Shown piece after piece: positions 10,332-19,576 of a DNA stretch of 57,311 bases. The notes under the pieces are model-generated. The model saw nothing but the letters and a program-made list of their open reading frames with translations. It searched no databases and was not told the origin of the DNA. The DNA lies in NCBI GenBank assembly GCA_030745755.1, contig JASLOA010000042.1, positions 1 through 57,311 on the forward strand, read 5' to 3'. Both the position numbers and the translations under genes were made by a program. Each line of letters opens with the position of its first letter. The stretch's first letter is position 1. Origin of the DNA: Kiritimatiellia bacterium (GTDB lineage Bacteria > Verrucomicrobiota > Kiritimatiellia > UBA8416 > JABMPJ01).

Positions 10332-10808
10332 ATGTCCAGGAGACCCTTAAGCAAGATGAGCGCAGGCGAGAAGGGCTACGTTGTGGCCCTGCGTGGTGGC
10401 CGCGATTTTCAGCAGCGCGTTGCCGACCAGGAACTGTATGTGGGAGCCGAGATTACAGTCATACAGAAAGATGGCGCGGACGCGAAGAAAGGACCCATTG
10501 TCGTGAGCAACGGCACATCCACGATCAGGATCGGTCGCGGCATGGGAAGCAAGATCTTCGTTGGGAGCCGCGTCAAAGTTAAGGATCTCCAGATAGGCCA
10601 GTGCGCGCGGGTTACGGGATACGTCACGAGTGATCGTGACTATCGCCACAAGCTGCTACGCATGGGTATGGTCAAACAGGCCGAGTTCAAACTGGTACGC
10701 GTGGCGCCGCTGGGGGATCCGGTGGTCATCGAGATAAAGGGATCAAACCTGACGCTGCGCAAAGCCGAGGCCGACGCGATCGAGATCGAGGTTATCACGA
10801 CACCATGA
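10332..10808 (+). CDS. feoA: Tandem FeoA-domain protein
   Basis: 158 residues holding two FeoA/SH3-like domains in a row: about 8-75 (GEKGYVVALRGGRDFQQRVA to IRIGRGMGSKIFV) and about 82-158 (LQIGQCARVTGY to LTLRKAEADAIEIEV). FeoA is a small cytosolic partner needed for FeoB ferrous-iron transport. Usual FeoA is about 75-85 residues, so this is a duplicated form. The start has AGGAGG just upstream and lies one base after the repressor stop; the end overlaps feoB by ATGA, implying coupled translation. Confidence 0.88.
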   Translation: MSRRPLSKMSAGEKGYVVALRGGRDFQQRVADQELYVGAEITVIQKDGADAKKGPIVVSNGTSTIRIGRGMGSKIFVGSRVKVKDLQIGQCARVTGYVTSDRDYRHKLLRMGMVKQAEFKLVRVAPLGDPVVIEIKGSNLTLRKAEADAIEIEVITTP

Positions 10809-13108
10809 AGAAGCTCGAGATCGCTATCGCCGGCAACCCCAACTCCGGCAAAACCACGCTGTTCAATGCACTGACCGGCGCGCGCCAGCAGGTCGGCAAC
10901 TGGCCGGGCGTCACCGTGGAACGCGTTGAAGGGTCCTTCGAGCATGATGGCGCTCAAATCCATGCTACCGATCTGCCCGGGATCTACTCCTTCTCCGCCT
11001 TCTCGATCGACGAGAAGCTTGCGCGTGAACATATCCTGCATACCCGGCCGGACGTGGTCGTCAACATCGTCGACGCCACGAACGTGGAGCGCAACCTGTT
11101 CCTGACCACGCAGCTGCTTGAGATGCACGTTCCAGTGGTCGTGGCACTGAGCATGATGGACGTGGCGCATAAACGACGCATCCGCATCGAAGTCGACCAC
11201 CTCGCCCGCCACCTTGGCTGTCCCGTCATCCCGGTGGTGGTGCCGAAAAAAGAGGGCATCGAAGAGCTGCGCAATGCGATAGGCGAGAGGGCGCAGCGCG
11301 GCGAGATCTCCCCCACTCGCGTTCAATACGACTCGGAACTCGAGAAGGCTGTTGCCCGGATCGAGGCGCAGGTAGGCCCCCAGGCCAGGGAGCGGAAAGT
11401 CCACACGCGCTGGCTGGCTCTGAAGCTGCTGGAGCATGACGAGATTGCCGACGACCTTCTGAGCGATAGCGCCTTGAAAGAGTTGGTAGAAGCGGAATCA
11501 AAGCGCGTCGAAGCCCATACGGGTGAGGACATCGATATCGTCATTGCGGATGGCCGTTACGGATTCATTCACGGGCTGGCACGTGATGTCGTACACCGTG
11601 AGAACGAGATGCGACGCACCGTATCGCATGCGATCGACAGGGTCTTGCTCAACCGCGTGGTGGGCATCCCGATATTCTTCGGCATCATGTACCTGGTCTT
11701 CATGATCACCATGAACGTGGGAGCGCCGTTCATTGATTTCTTCGATGAGCTCTGCGGGACCATCTTTGTCGACGGGTTCGGAGCACTGCTGGGCGCGCTG
11801 CATTGTCCGGACTGGCTGACCGCGCTGCTGGCCGATGGCGTGGGCGGCGGCATTCAGACGGTTGCCACGTTCATTCCTCCGATCTCCCTGATCTTCCTCT
11901 GCCTGGCCTTTTTGGAGGACTCAGGCTACATGGCGCGGGCCGCGTTTGTGATGGATCGGTTCCTGCGCACGATCGGGCTGCCCGGCAAGGCGTTCATTCC
12001 GATGCTGGTTGGATTTGGCTGCAACGTGCCGGCCATCCTGGCCACGCGCACGCTGGAGAACAGCCGCGACCGCATCCTGACGATCATGATGAATCCGTTC
12101 ATGTCGTGCGGAGCACGCCTGCCGGTCTATGCTCTCTTTGCCGCGGTCTTCTTCCCGCGAAGCGGGGGCACTGTCATCTTCAGTCTCTACATCGTTGGCA
12201 TCGTGCTGGCGATTTTGACAGGGCTGCTCTTCAAGCAGACTATCTTGCAGGGCGAAGCCACATCGTTTGTCATGGAGCTCCCCCCCTACCATTTCCCTAC
12301 CGTACGCGGCATTCTCTTCCACACCTGGACGCGCCTGAAGGGCTTCATAATCCGCGCCGGACAGGTTGTCATCATCGCCGTCATCATCTTGAGCTTCCTT
12401 AACACGATCGGTACCGATGGGAGCATCGGCCATGCCGACAGCGAGGATTCGGTTCTGAGCGCAGTGAGCCGCAAGGTAGCACCGGTTTTCTATCCCATGG
12501 GCCTGACACAGGAAAACTGGCCGGGCGCTGTCGGGATGTTCGCCGGTCTCTTTGCCAAGGAGGCCGTCGTCGGCACGCTGGATGCACTCTATACACAGAT
12601 CGGCGCGGAAGAGGACGCGACAGGCGAAGAAGAGCCCTTCGATTTCTGGGGCGGGATCATCGGCGCTTTCCAGGCTATCCCGGCCGGATTCGAAGGATTT
12701 GGCGAGACCGTGACCGATCCCCTGGGTATGGGTGTGGGCGATGACCTGGATGATGCGGGGCTGGCGGCGGAAGAGCTGGAGATCAATCAGCGGACCATCT
12801 CTACCATGGCGCGTTTCTTCGACGGTAAAGTCGGCGCATTCGCCTACCTGCTCTTCATCCTGATCTATACACCATGTGTCGCCGCGGTGGGTGCCATCTT
12901 CAAAGAGACCTCCTTCAAGTGGGCCGCATTCGCCGTCTTCTACCTCACGCTCCTGGCATGGGTCATCTCCACGCTGTTCTACCAGATAGGACGGTTCACC
13001 CGGCACCCGGCCAGCTCCGCTGCATGGATTGCGATTGGCGTTGGAACGTTGCTGACCCTCTACGCGGGTCTTCGCATCGCGGCAAGAAGACAGGAGGCCA
13101 CATCGTGA
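10805..13108 (+). CDS. feoB: Ferrous iron transporter FeoB
   Basis: A 767-residue inner-membrane Fe(II) importer. An N-terminal G domain has G1 GNPNSGKTT (10-18) and G3 DLPG (56-59), followed by the helical GDI region and two Gate halves with many membrane segments from about 290 (VGIPIFFGIMYLVF, then GFGCNVPAI, MNPFMSCGARLPVYALF and the second-half FAKEAVVGTL). The usual G4 NxxD motif reads SMMD (116-119), an Asn-to-Ser change that could loosen guanine specificity. A cytosolic or periplasmic insert lies at about 600-660. It is translationally coupled to feoA. Confidence 0.95.
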   Translation: MKKLEIAIAGNPNSGKTTLFNALTGARQQVGNWPGVTVERVEGSFEHDGAQIHATDLPGIYSFSAFSIDEKLAREHILHTRPDVVVNIVDATNVERNLFLTTQLLEMHVPVVVALSMMDVAHKRRIRIEVDHLARHLGCPVIPVVVPKKEGIEELRNAIGERAQRGEISPTRVQYDSELEKAVARIEAQVGPQARERKVHTRWLALKLLEHDEIADDLLSDSALKELVEAESKRVEAHTGEDIDIVIADGRYGFIHGLARDVVHRENEMRRTVSHAIDRVLLNRVVGIPIFFGIMYLVFMITMNVGAPFIDFFDELCGTIFVDGFGALLGALHCPDWLTALLADGVGGGIQTVATFIPPISLIFLCLAFLEDSGYMARAAFVMDRFLRTIGLPGKAFIPMLVGFGCNVPAILATRTLENSRDRILTIMMNPFMSCGARLPVYALFAAVFFPRSGGTVIFSLYIVGIVLAILTGLLFKQTILQGEATSFVMELPPYHFPTVRGILFHTWTRLKGFIIRAGQVVIIAVIILSFLNTIGTDGSIGHADSEDSVLSAVSRKVAPVFYPMGLTQENWPGAVGMFAGLFAKEAVVGTLDALYTQIGAEEDATGEEEPFDFWGGIIGAFQAIPAGFEGFGETVTDPLGMGVGDDLDDAGLAAEELEINQRTISTMARFFDGKVGAFAYLLFILIYTPCVAAVGAIFKETSFKWAAFAVFYLTLLAWVISTLFYQIGRFTRHPASSAAWIAIGVGTLLTLYAGLRIAARRQEATS

Positions 13109-13165
13109 CAGGTTTTTTTGGGGAGAAAGTTAGACGCAACTACAAAAAATACAGGAGGATGACCC

Positions 13166-14305
13166 ATGTTTAGACAGACCACCACCCAAGCAGCGCTTCT
13201 GGCAACAGCCGCGCTGATCGCAGCAGGCACGCTCGCGGCACACGCCGAGAGCGTGGAAGAGCGGTTTGACCGCATCGACGAGGAGCTCGAAAAGATTCGG
13301 ACCGCGACCGAGGACGGCGCAGAGAGCCATGCCCTCTCGCTGCACGGTTACGGAGAGTTGCACTACAACAACCTGGATGGCCGGGGCGGGGCGAGCGACA
13401 AGCGCGAGTTGGATTTTCACCGCTTTGTTCTGTATCTCGGGTACGACTACAGCGAGCGAATCCGTTTTGTGTCTGAACTGGAGCTGGAACATGCGCTAAG
13501 CGGAGACGGCAAGCCCGGTGAGGTCGAGCTGGAGCAGGCATTCATTGATATCGACCTGTGCGATGCCTCGGCCCTGAGGGCCGGTCTGTTCCTGCTCCCA
13601 GTGGGGCTTTTAAACCAGGTACACGAGCCTCCACGCTTCAACGGCGTGGAGCGTAACGGCGTGGAGAAGAACATCATACCCACCACTTGGTGGGAGGGCG
13701 GTGTTGGCCTTCACGGAGAAAACGACAGCGGCTGGAACTATGCGCTCTACGTTCACTCTGGTCTCGAGACATCCACCGGCGGCACCTACTCCGTGCGCAG
13801 TGGCAGACAGAAGGTGGCCAAGGCCTCTGCCCAGAGCGTCGCCGCGACGGCGGCCATCGGCTGGCAGGGCCGCGGATTAGCCCTGGGTGGCGCGCTGCAA
13901 TACCAGGACGATATTACGCAGGGCACGGACGATACCGCCGGCAGCGCCTGGCTGGGCGAAGTCCACCTTGACGCTTCCCGTGGTCCGGTCCGCCTGCGGG
14001 CGCTTTACGCCGAGTGGGCATTGGACGGCGATGGTCCGGAATCGGTGGACGCCGACCGCCAGTCCGGCTGGTATGTTGAGCCCGCCTACCGCGTCTGCGA
14101 CGACGTGACGGTCTTCGCCCGTTACAGCGAATGGGACAACCAGGCCGGGAGCGGCGCCACGGCATCCGGGAAGGAGCAGTTGACGGTGGGTGTGAACTGG
14201 TACCCGCACGAACAGGTTGTGTTCAAGGCGGATGCCCAGTGGCAGAACAACGCGAACGGCAAGGACCAGGACGGCTTCAACCTGGGCGTGGGGTATGACT
14301 TCTAG
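13166..14305 (+). CDS. Outer-membrane porin (OprO/P-like)
   Basis: 379 residues. A signal peptide ends at AAHAES; a short coiled segment follows (VEERFDRIDEELEKIRTATE), then a beta-barrel opening with LSLHGYGELHYNNLDG and closing with a final Phe (LGVGYDF). The layout matches phosphate-selective-type porins; the solute is unknown. AGGAGG lies upstream. Placed right after feoB, it may pass iron or a counter-ion, but that is inferred from context only. The last bases overlap the next gene. Confidence 0.8.
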   Translation: MFRQTTTQAALLATAALIAAGTLAAHAESVEERFDRIDEELEKIRTATEDGAESHALSLHGYGELHYNNLDGRGGASDKRELDFHRFVLYLGYDYSERIRFVSELELEHALSGDGKPGEVELEQAFIDIDLCDASALRAGLFLLPVGLLNQVHEPPRFNGVERNGVEKNIIPTTWWEGGVGLHGENDSGWNYALYVHSGLETSTGGTYSVRSGRQKVAKASAQSVAATAAIGWQGRGLALGGALQYQDDITQGTDDTAGSAWLGEVHLDASRGPVRLRALYAEWALDGDGPESVDADRQSGWYVEPAYRVCDDVTVFARYSEWDNQAGSGATASGKEQLTVGVNWYPHEQVVFKADAQWQNNANGKDQDGFNLGVGYDF

Positions 14306-14873
14306 TCGAAACAGCGTTACAACGCAGGCAGCGCGGCGGGCCCTTTGGCTTGCCGCCTGCCTTGCCATCGCCGTTGTGGTGCGGGCCAACGGGACCGATG
14401 ACAGGACCCAGGCGGCTGTCGCCGCCGCCTTTCCGGGCGCCACGGCAACAGAGCACAAGGTGGGGATCTCGTCGGCCGTTCGTGCCCAGCTCGGAGAAGC
14501 GGCCAAGGCCCACCTCGCGCCGCGTTGGCGCTGGCGATACCTGGCGATCGATCATCCCGACCACGGCCGGGTGGGTTTCGGCGGCACATGGAAGACGGTG
14601 GGACGTCACGGGAAGATCGAGATGCTGGTGCTGACCGATGTGGAGCTCACCGTGGTGGGTGTCACGATTCTCAAGCATCGCGAGCAACACGGAAAGGGCA
14701 TCGCTCGCGCGTCGTTTCTCGATCAGTTCCGCGCCAAGAAGCCCGGCGACCGCTGGAAGCTGGGCCAGGACATCGACGGCATATCAAGCGCCACAGTCTC
14801 CAGTCGTGCCGTGACCTCCGGCGTACGGAACTGTCTGGCCTATCTCCGCACCTTCGCGCTCTCCACTCCCTGA
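14295..14873 (+). CDS. Exported FMN-binding-domain flavoprotein
   Basis: 192 residues with an N-terminal signal segment (LWLAACLAIAVVVRA) and an FMN-binding domain related to RnfG/NqrC. The motif DGISSATVSSRAV carries the Ser/Thr that ApbE would flavinylate covalently. The start ATG overlaps the porin end by 11 bases, so the two are translated together. A periplasmic flavin carrier next to FeoB and a porin suggests a role in ferric reduction or electron transfer for iron uptake; that role is inferred. No ApbE gene is in the window. Confidence 0.75.
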   Translation: MTSSRNSVTTQAARRALWLAACLAIAVVVRANGTDDRTQAAVAAAFPGATATEHKVGISSAVRAQLGEAAKAHLAPRWRWRYLAIDHPDHGRVGFGGTWKTVGRHGKIEMLVLTDVELTVVGVTILKHREQHGKGIARASFLDQFRAKKPGDRWKLGQDIDGISSATVSSRAVTSGVRNCLAYLRTFALSTP

Positions 14874-14953
14874 CGCATCCGAACTGGCCAACAGGGAGCT
14901 GCCTGTTGTAGGTTCATGCGTAGCCAGAGTTAGCTGACAGCAGGGAGCCTTCC

Positions 14954-16057
14954 ATGGGAAGCCGCACGCTCGACCGGTATGTCGGGCTCGATTTTCTGAT
15001 GACGTTTGTGATGGCGATGGTCTTCGTGACCTTCGCCACCTCGATTGGCGCCGTGTTCAAGGTGATGGACCTGATTGCGCGCGGCATGCCGTGGGCACCC
15101 ATCGTCAGAATCTTTCTCTACTCCATGCCGACCTCCATCGTCATGGCCATTCCGCTGGGCTGCCTGGTGAGTTGCCTCCTGGTCTATGGCCGACTCTCCG
15201 ATGACGGGGAGGTGATGGCCATGCAGACGCTGGGAATAGGACTGGGCACGATCGTCCGCAGCACCATACTCGTTGTATGCGGCTTGGTGATGCTCTCGCT
15301 TTACATCAACCACGAGGTGGAACCACGCGCCCACCTGGCGCGACGCACCCAGCAGGCGGCCCTGCAATCGGTGGCCCCGCTGGACATCATCGAGGAAGGA
15401 CGCTTCTTCAACGCCGTGCCCGGCCTAAGGATGTACATTGGCCACCGCGACGGCAACACCATCCGGGATGTAAGGATCTACGACGGGCGTGAGCCGGGGT
15501 TCACGCGCGAAATACACGCCCATCACGGACTGGTTCACGAAACGGAAGAAGGGCAGAACCTGGCCATGGACCTGGTTGACGCCCGAATCACGCCTTTCTC
15601 GAAGGAGGTACCCAAGACGGTCTACATGGATAAATGGTCGCTGGTGATCGAGCAGCTTGGTCAGACAAGGAGCTACCAGCCCGACGAGGAAGACGCGCGC
15701 TCGACCGAGCTCTGGGCCATGCTGCTGTACTTGCCGGCCATCTACCCGGAACTGGATGCCGAGGACCTGCGATTACAGCGCACGTTCTACCTGTTCGAAA
15801 TCAATCGCCGCTCGGCCATGGCCTTCTCAAGCCTGGCCTTGATCCTGGTCGGTATCCCCTTGGGGATCCGTTCGCACCGCAAGTCGACGGGCATGGGTGT
15901 CGCGCTCAGCCTGTTGATCTTCCTCGCCTTCTACATGACCACGCTGCTGGCACAATCGCTGGTGAAGATGCCGGCAGCGCAACCGCACCTCCTGATCTGG
16001 TTACCGGTGGTCATCTTCGCCGCCCTGGGGATCCGCCTGATCCGAAAGAAGGAATAG
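14954..16057 (+). CDS. LptF/LptG-family lipopolysaccharide export permease
   Basis: 367 residues. There are three N-terminal membrane segments (YVGLDFLMTFVMAMVFVTFA onward), a central periplasmic jellyroll region (about 120-265) and three C-terminal segments (SSLALILVGIPLGIRSHRKS, the family's signature turn). This is one half of the LptB2FG ABC exporter that extracts LPS from the inner membrane. Only one LptF/G gene is present, so the partner must lie elsewhere. Next to a GT39 glycosyltransferase, it belongs to an envelope pair. Confidence 0.85.
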   Translation: MGSRTLDRYVGLDFLMTFVMAMVFVTFATSIGAVFKVMDLIARGMPWAPIVRIFLYSMPTSIVMAIPLGCLVSCLLVYGRLSDDGEVMAMQTLGIGLGTIVRSTILVVCGLVMLSLYINHEVEPRAHLARRTQQAALQSVAPLDIIEEGRFFNAVPGLRMYIGHRDGNTIRDVRIYDGREPGFTREIHAHHGLVHETEEGQNLAMDLVDARITPFSKEVPKTVYMDKWSLVIEQLGQTRSYQPDEEDARSTELWAMLLYLPAIYPELDAEDLRLQRTFYLFEINRRSAMAFSSLALILVGIPLGIRSHRKSTGMGVALSLLIFLAFYMTTLLAQSLVKMPAAQPHLLIWLPVVIFAALGIRLIRKKE

Positions 16058-16063
16058 CGCGGC

Positions 16064-17521
16064 ATGAAGCGGGACGACCGGACAGCACGATGGGTGGCGG
16101 GCGCCCTGCTTGCCCTGACCGTTCTCCGCCTCTGGATCGCCACCCGGTTCGAGCTCATCGGCGACGAGGCCTACTACTGGCAGTGGTCGCGTCATCTTGA
16201 CTGGTGCTACTACAGTAAGGGGCCGCTCGTCGCGTGGACCATCCGGCTGGGCACGCAGGTCTTCGGAGACACCGTTCTGGGCATCCGCTTCTTCAGCGTC
16301 TGTCTCGGCACGGGCACTCTGCTGCTCCTCTACCGTCTGTCTCAACGCCTCTTTTCCCGGCGCGTCGCCGTGTGGACGCTTGTCATGGCGGCCTGCACCC
16401 CTCTGTTTGTGATTGGCAGCCTGCTGATGACGATCGATCCGCTCTTCATCTTCTGCTGGCTGGCATCGGCGAGTCTCTTCTGGAAAGCCAAAGAGACAGA
16501 CCGGATGGGTCCCTGGTTGCTGACGGGCCTGGTTGTAGGCGTGGGCATGCTGGCCAAGTATACCAACGTGGCACTGCTGCCATCCTTCGCGCTCTTTCTG
16601 GCCTGGTCGAAATCGCATCGCACTGAGCTACGGCGCCCGCGTTTCTGGCTGATGTGTCTGGTCGCACTGGCCTGCCTCGCGCCGGTGCTGTGGTGGAACG
16701 CACGCCATGACTGGGTCACGTTTGTGCATTTGCAGGAGCGCGGCGCACTGGATCGTGCCTGGCGCTTCTCGGGATCCGAATTCATGGAGTACCTTGGCGG
16801 CCAACTCGGCGCCCTTTTTCCGCTCTTCTTCATCGGTATTGTCTTCAGCCTGATCCACGGGCGTGTCCGCCGGGAGGCGCCGGATGCCTATCGCTTCCTG
16901 GCCAGTCTTGCCGTGCCCCTGCTTGGCTTCTACACGATCCTGGCCCTGAACGACGCGGGGGAGGCCAACTGGACTGCTGCGGCTATGATCAGCGCACTGC
17001 CGTTGCTGGCCGCAACGTGGTGTGCGTTCTGCAAGACGCATCGCGGCGCCCGAGTCGTGGCCTGGCTGACGCTGGTCCCGGCCGTTGTGCTGGCGGCCGT
17101 CACGCTGGCTGCTCCGGCAGGGCTGATTCCCCCGGCGGAGCCGCTTCTTTATCGCATACGGGGCTGGGAAGACCTGGCCGGGCGAGTGGAGCGGTTTTGC
17201 GAGACAGAGGATCTCGCCTTCGTGATCGGCGATCACTACCAGACGGCCAGCCTGCTCTCCTTCTACACTGAGGGCCATCCCGACACGTTCATCGTCGACC
17301 GCCCGCGCATCCAGAACCAGTACTCGCTCTGGCCGACCTACGGGGAGCGGGAAGCGGGACAGGACGCGGTCTACGTCTCGCGCGATCCCGTGCCCCCGGC
17401 TGAGCTTCAAGCGCAGTTCACCGCGGTTGATTCGCCCCAAGAAACATGGAGTCGCTGGCGCGGGCGGGACGTACGGAAATTCTATCTGCACCCCTGCCGG
17501 GGCTACCGTGGCGATGGCTGA
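16064..17521 (+). CDS. Glycosyltransferase family 39 (ArnT/PMT-like) membrane protein
   Basis: 485 residues with about ten membrane segments. The GT39 acidic loop GDEAYYWQWSRHLDWCYYSK is followed by GPLVAWTIRLG, as in polyprenyl-phosphate-dependent transferases that add sugars to lipid A or protein at the periplasmic face. It starts six bases after the LptF/G stop. The soluble tail (about 370-485) is typical. Its stop faces the convergent O-antigen ligase gene. The acceptor is unknown; the LPS neighbour favours lipid A or core. Confidence 0.85.
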   Translation: MKRDDRTARWVAGALLALTVLRLWIATRFELIGDEAYYWQWSRHLDWCYYSKGPLVAWTIRLGTQVFGDTVLGIRFFSVCLGTGTLLLLYRLSQRLFSRRVAVWTLVMAACTPLFVIGSLLMTIDPLFIFCWLASASLFWKAKETDRMGPWLLTGLVVGVGMLAKYTNVALLPSFALFLAWSKSHRTELRRPRFWLMCLVALACLAPVLWWNARHDWVTFVHLQERGALDRAWRFSGSEFMEYLGGQLGALFPLFFIGIVFSLIHGRVRREAPDAYRFLASLAVPLLGFYTILALNDAGEANWTAAAMISALPLLAATWCAFCKTHRGARVVAWLTLVPAVVLAAVTLAAPAGLIPPAEPLLYRIRGWEDLAGRVERFCETEDLAFVIGDHYQTASLLSFYTEGHPDTFIVDRPRIQNQYSLWPTYGEREAGQDAVYVSRDPVPPAELQAQFTAVDSPQETWSRWRGRDVRKFYLHPCRGYRGDG

Positions 17522-17526
17522 GGCCC

Positions 17527-19566
17527 CTATTCATCGGCAGGCGCCGCGAACATGCGGACCTGGTCACGGTGGCGAACCAGGTGGCGGGCTTGCTTGAGCA
17601 CGATTTCGGCATGGTCCCACATGCCTAGCGTGAAGTAGGTACGCGCGAGGGTCAGCCAGGGGAGGTAGTCTGACGGTGCCCCTTTTACGGAGACCATCGC
17701 GCTCTCGATCGCCCGTGTGGCCACGCGGGTGCGCAACTCGCGCGGCAACCGGGTATCCAGGGTCCAGGCCAGCATGGCCGCCGTGACATCGGCTAACCCA
17801 TCCGCATTGTGCGGGGCCAACTCTCTCACCAGTTCGCCTTCATCCAGGGCGCGGGTTACAACGGCTTCCAGCAGAGCGACGTCGTCAGTCTTCTCCGCCT
17901 GTCTTTCGAGATAGAAGAACCGCGTCAGGGCCAGCTCGCCCCGCAAGGCGCGGCTTTGCAGCACCATCAGCAAAGACATCAGGGCCAGCGCGGCAATCGC
18001 CAGGCCGCGCATAACGCGTTTACGCGTCGTGCCCTGCAGCCAGGAGCGACGAGTCCGCCGGCCATCATGTTGCATGGAACGGAGCAAGGCGTGCTCGTGC
18101 CGCACGGCTTTCTCCTGTGGACGGTGCCGCAGGTGTATGGCCAGGATCGCCTGTGCAACCAGGAAACATAACAGCAAAGCGTTGCCGGGCTTGTGAAGGC
18201 TGTAATCCACGATACTGTGCAGCGCGATCGTACACAGCCCCACGCACACGCCCAACACATAAAGCCGCGCCCGATCCGACAGTTCCACAAACCGCGTAAC
18301 AATGTACCGCACAAATACAATCAAGGCGCCCAGGAATGTCACGGTACCAAGCCACCCCCCTTCAGCCAGGAGCTGTGCCCAATCGTTGTGGGCATGCAGC
18401 CAGCGGTCCGAAAGCGCGGGAGTCTGAACGATCGTGTAGGCATGACGGAACGCACCGAACCCGCATCCGCTGAGAGGGCAGCGGAGGTAGAGGCGCAGCG
18501 TGTCGCCCGTGGCAATCGTGCGGAGGTCCTCCATGGGATTCTCGACGACTGTTGCCAACATCGCGAGACGCATGAACACCTCTTCGCGCGCCAGCCAGAG
18601 CGCGATTACCAGGACCAGTCCGTTAATGGCGAACACCGCGATACGAGCCGAAGGGGTGACGCTGCGATGACGCGTCACAACCACCGCGGCCAACGTCAGG
18701 CCGACAGCCAGGCTCAGCATCCCGCCGCGCGACGCCGTGGCACACGAAGTGCCGCCAATCAGCACCACGGCGAATGCCGCCAGCGCAATCCGGCTCGCAC
18801 TGCGACTGGAAAGCCAGGCAATACGCTCTCGCCAGCTCGGCCAAGACAGAATCTCGCTGATATGTTGTGATGAAAGGAATAGCCCCAGCGCCATACCAAA
18901 GAGCATGTTCGCGTGCGCCGCGAAATGGTTGCGGTTGGTGAACGGACCGAAAATACTACCGTGATGGCGCGGCTCATGAACCCAGAGGATGTTGTAGGAG
19001 CCCGAGAAGCGGTGCACCAGCGCCACGAGGGCCATAAAGAAACCGGAGACCACTACCGCGACAGCCACCGACGACATATGCTGCCAATGCCGACACGTAT
19101 TGATCAGCACCAGCAGAACGCCCGCGTAGGCCACCAGTAACCAGACGCTTCGCCATGTGGCGCTCGGAGATAGCGACAGCGCGTAGTTGACGGACTCACT
19201 CTCTGTGTCCCCTATGGCTGCCAGATCCGAGAGTGCGCTGTTTGCGGAATCGGTAATTGTGGCAGAGAAGGGATTGAGCACTGACACCACTCCACGCGGC
19301 AGCGGGAGCATCTGTAGAACCGCAACGACAATCAGAAGCAGCAGCAATGCGGAGAGCGTGGGACGCACAAAATCCGGGGTGCGAGCGCTTGCTACGGCAA
19401 AGAGCCATGCCATTGTGGCACATCCCGCCAGGCCGGAAATCATGAGGTAGGCCCATGGCTCAGAGCTGCCAAAAAGCCATGGGGAGAAAATCACGGCAGC
19501 GGTGGCCAGCCAGCGCGCTACGCCCTGCAGAACACTCTGAGTCTTGGATGTACGCGTTGCACCCAT
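17527..19566 (-). CDS. O-antigen ligase / polymerase-like membrane protein
   Basis: 679 residues with about a dozen membrane segments. The Wzy_C/WaaL-type periplasmic motif reads CPLSGCGFGAFRHAY, followed by HAHNDWAQLLAEGGWLG. After the last segment (about 540) comes a soluble helical tail of about 130 residues that resembles TPR-like repeats (LTLARTYFTLGMWDHAEIVL). This class joins or polymerises surface polysaccharide at the periplasmic face. It lies 10 bases after the truncated tyrosine-kinase/TPR gene, so the two form one exopolysaccharide operon. Confidence 0.8.
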   Translation of the reverse strand: MGATRTSKTQSVLQGVARWLATAAVIFSPWLFGSSEPWAYLMISGLAGCATMAWLFAVASARTPDFVRPTLSALLLLLIVVAVLQMLPLPRGVVSVLNPFSATITDSANSALSDLAAIGDTESESVNYALSLSPSATWRSVWLLVAYAGVLLVLINTCRHWQHMSSVAVAVVVSGFFMALVALVHRFSGSYNILWVHEPRHHGSIFGPFTNRNHFAAHANMLFGMALGLFLSSQHISEILSWPSWRERIAWLSSRSASRIALAAFAVVLIGGTSCATASRGGMLSLAVGLTLAAVVVTRHRSVTPSARIAVFAINGLVLVIALWLAREEVFMRLAMLATVVENPMEDLRTIATGDTLRLYLRCPLSGCGFGAFRHAYTIVQTPALSDRWLHAHNDWAQLLAEGGWLGTVTFLGALIVFVRYIVTRFVELSDRARLYVLGVCVGLCTIALHSIVDYSLHKPGNALLLCFLVAQAILAIHLRHRPQEKAVRHEHALLRSMQHDGRRTRRSWLQGTTRKRVMRGLAIAALALMSLLMVLQSRALRGELALTRFFYLERQAEKTDDVALLEAVVTRALDEGELVRELAPHNADGLADVTAAMLAWTLDTRLPRELRTRVATRAIESAMVSVKGAPSDYLPWLTLARTYFTLGMWDHAEIVLKQARHLVRHRDQVRMFAAPADE

Positions 19567-19576
19567 GATATAATGA

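Noticed and set aside
13105..13173. 22-codon GTG frame after feoB as a possible FeoC
   Set aside because: Too short, no FeoC winged-helix or Cys features, and it runs into the porin start.
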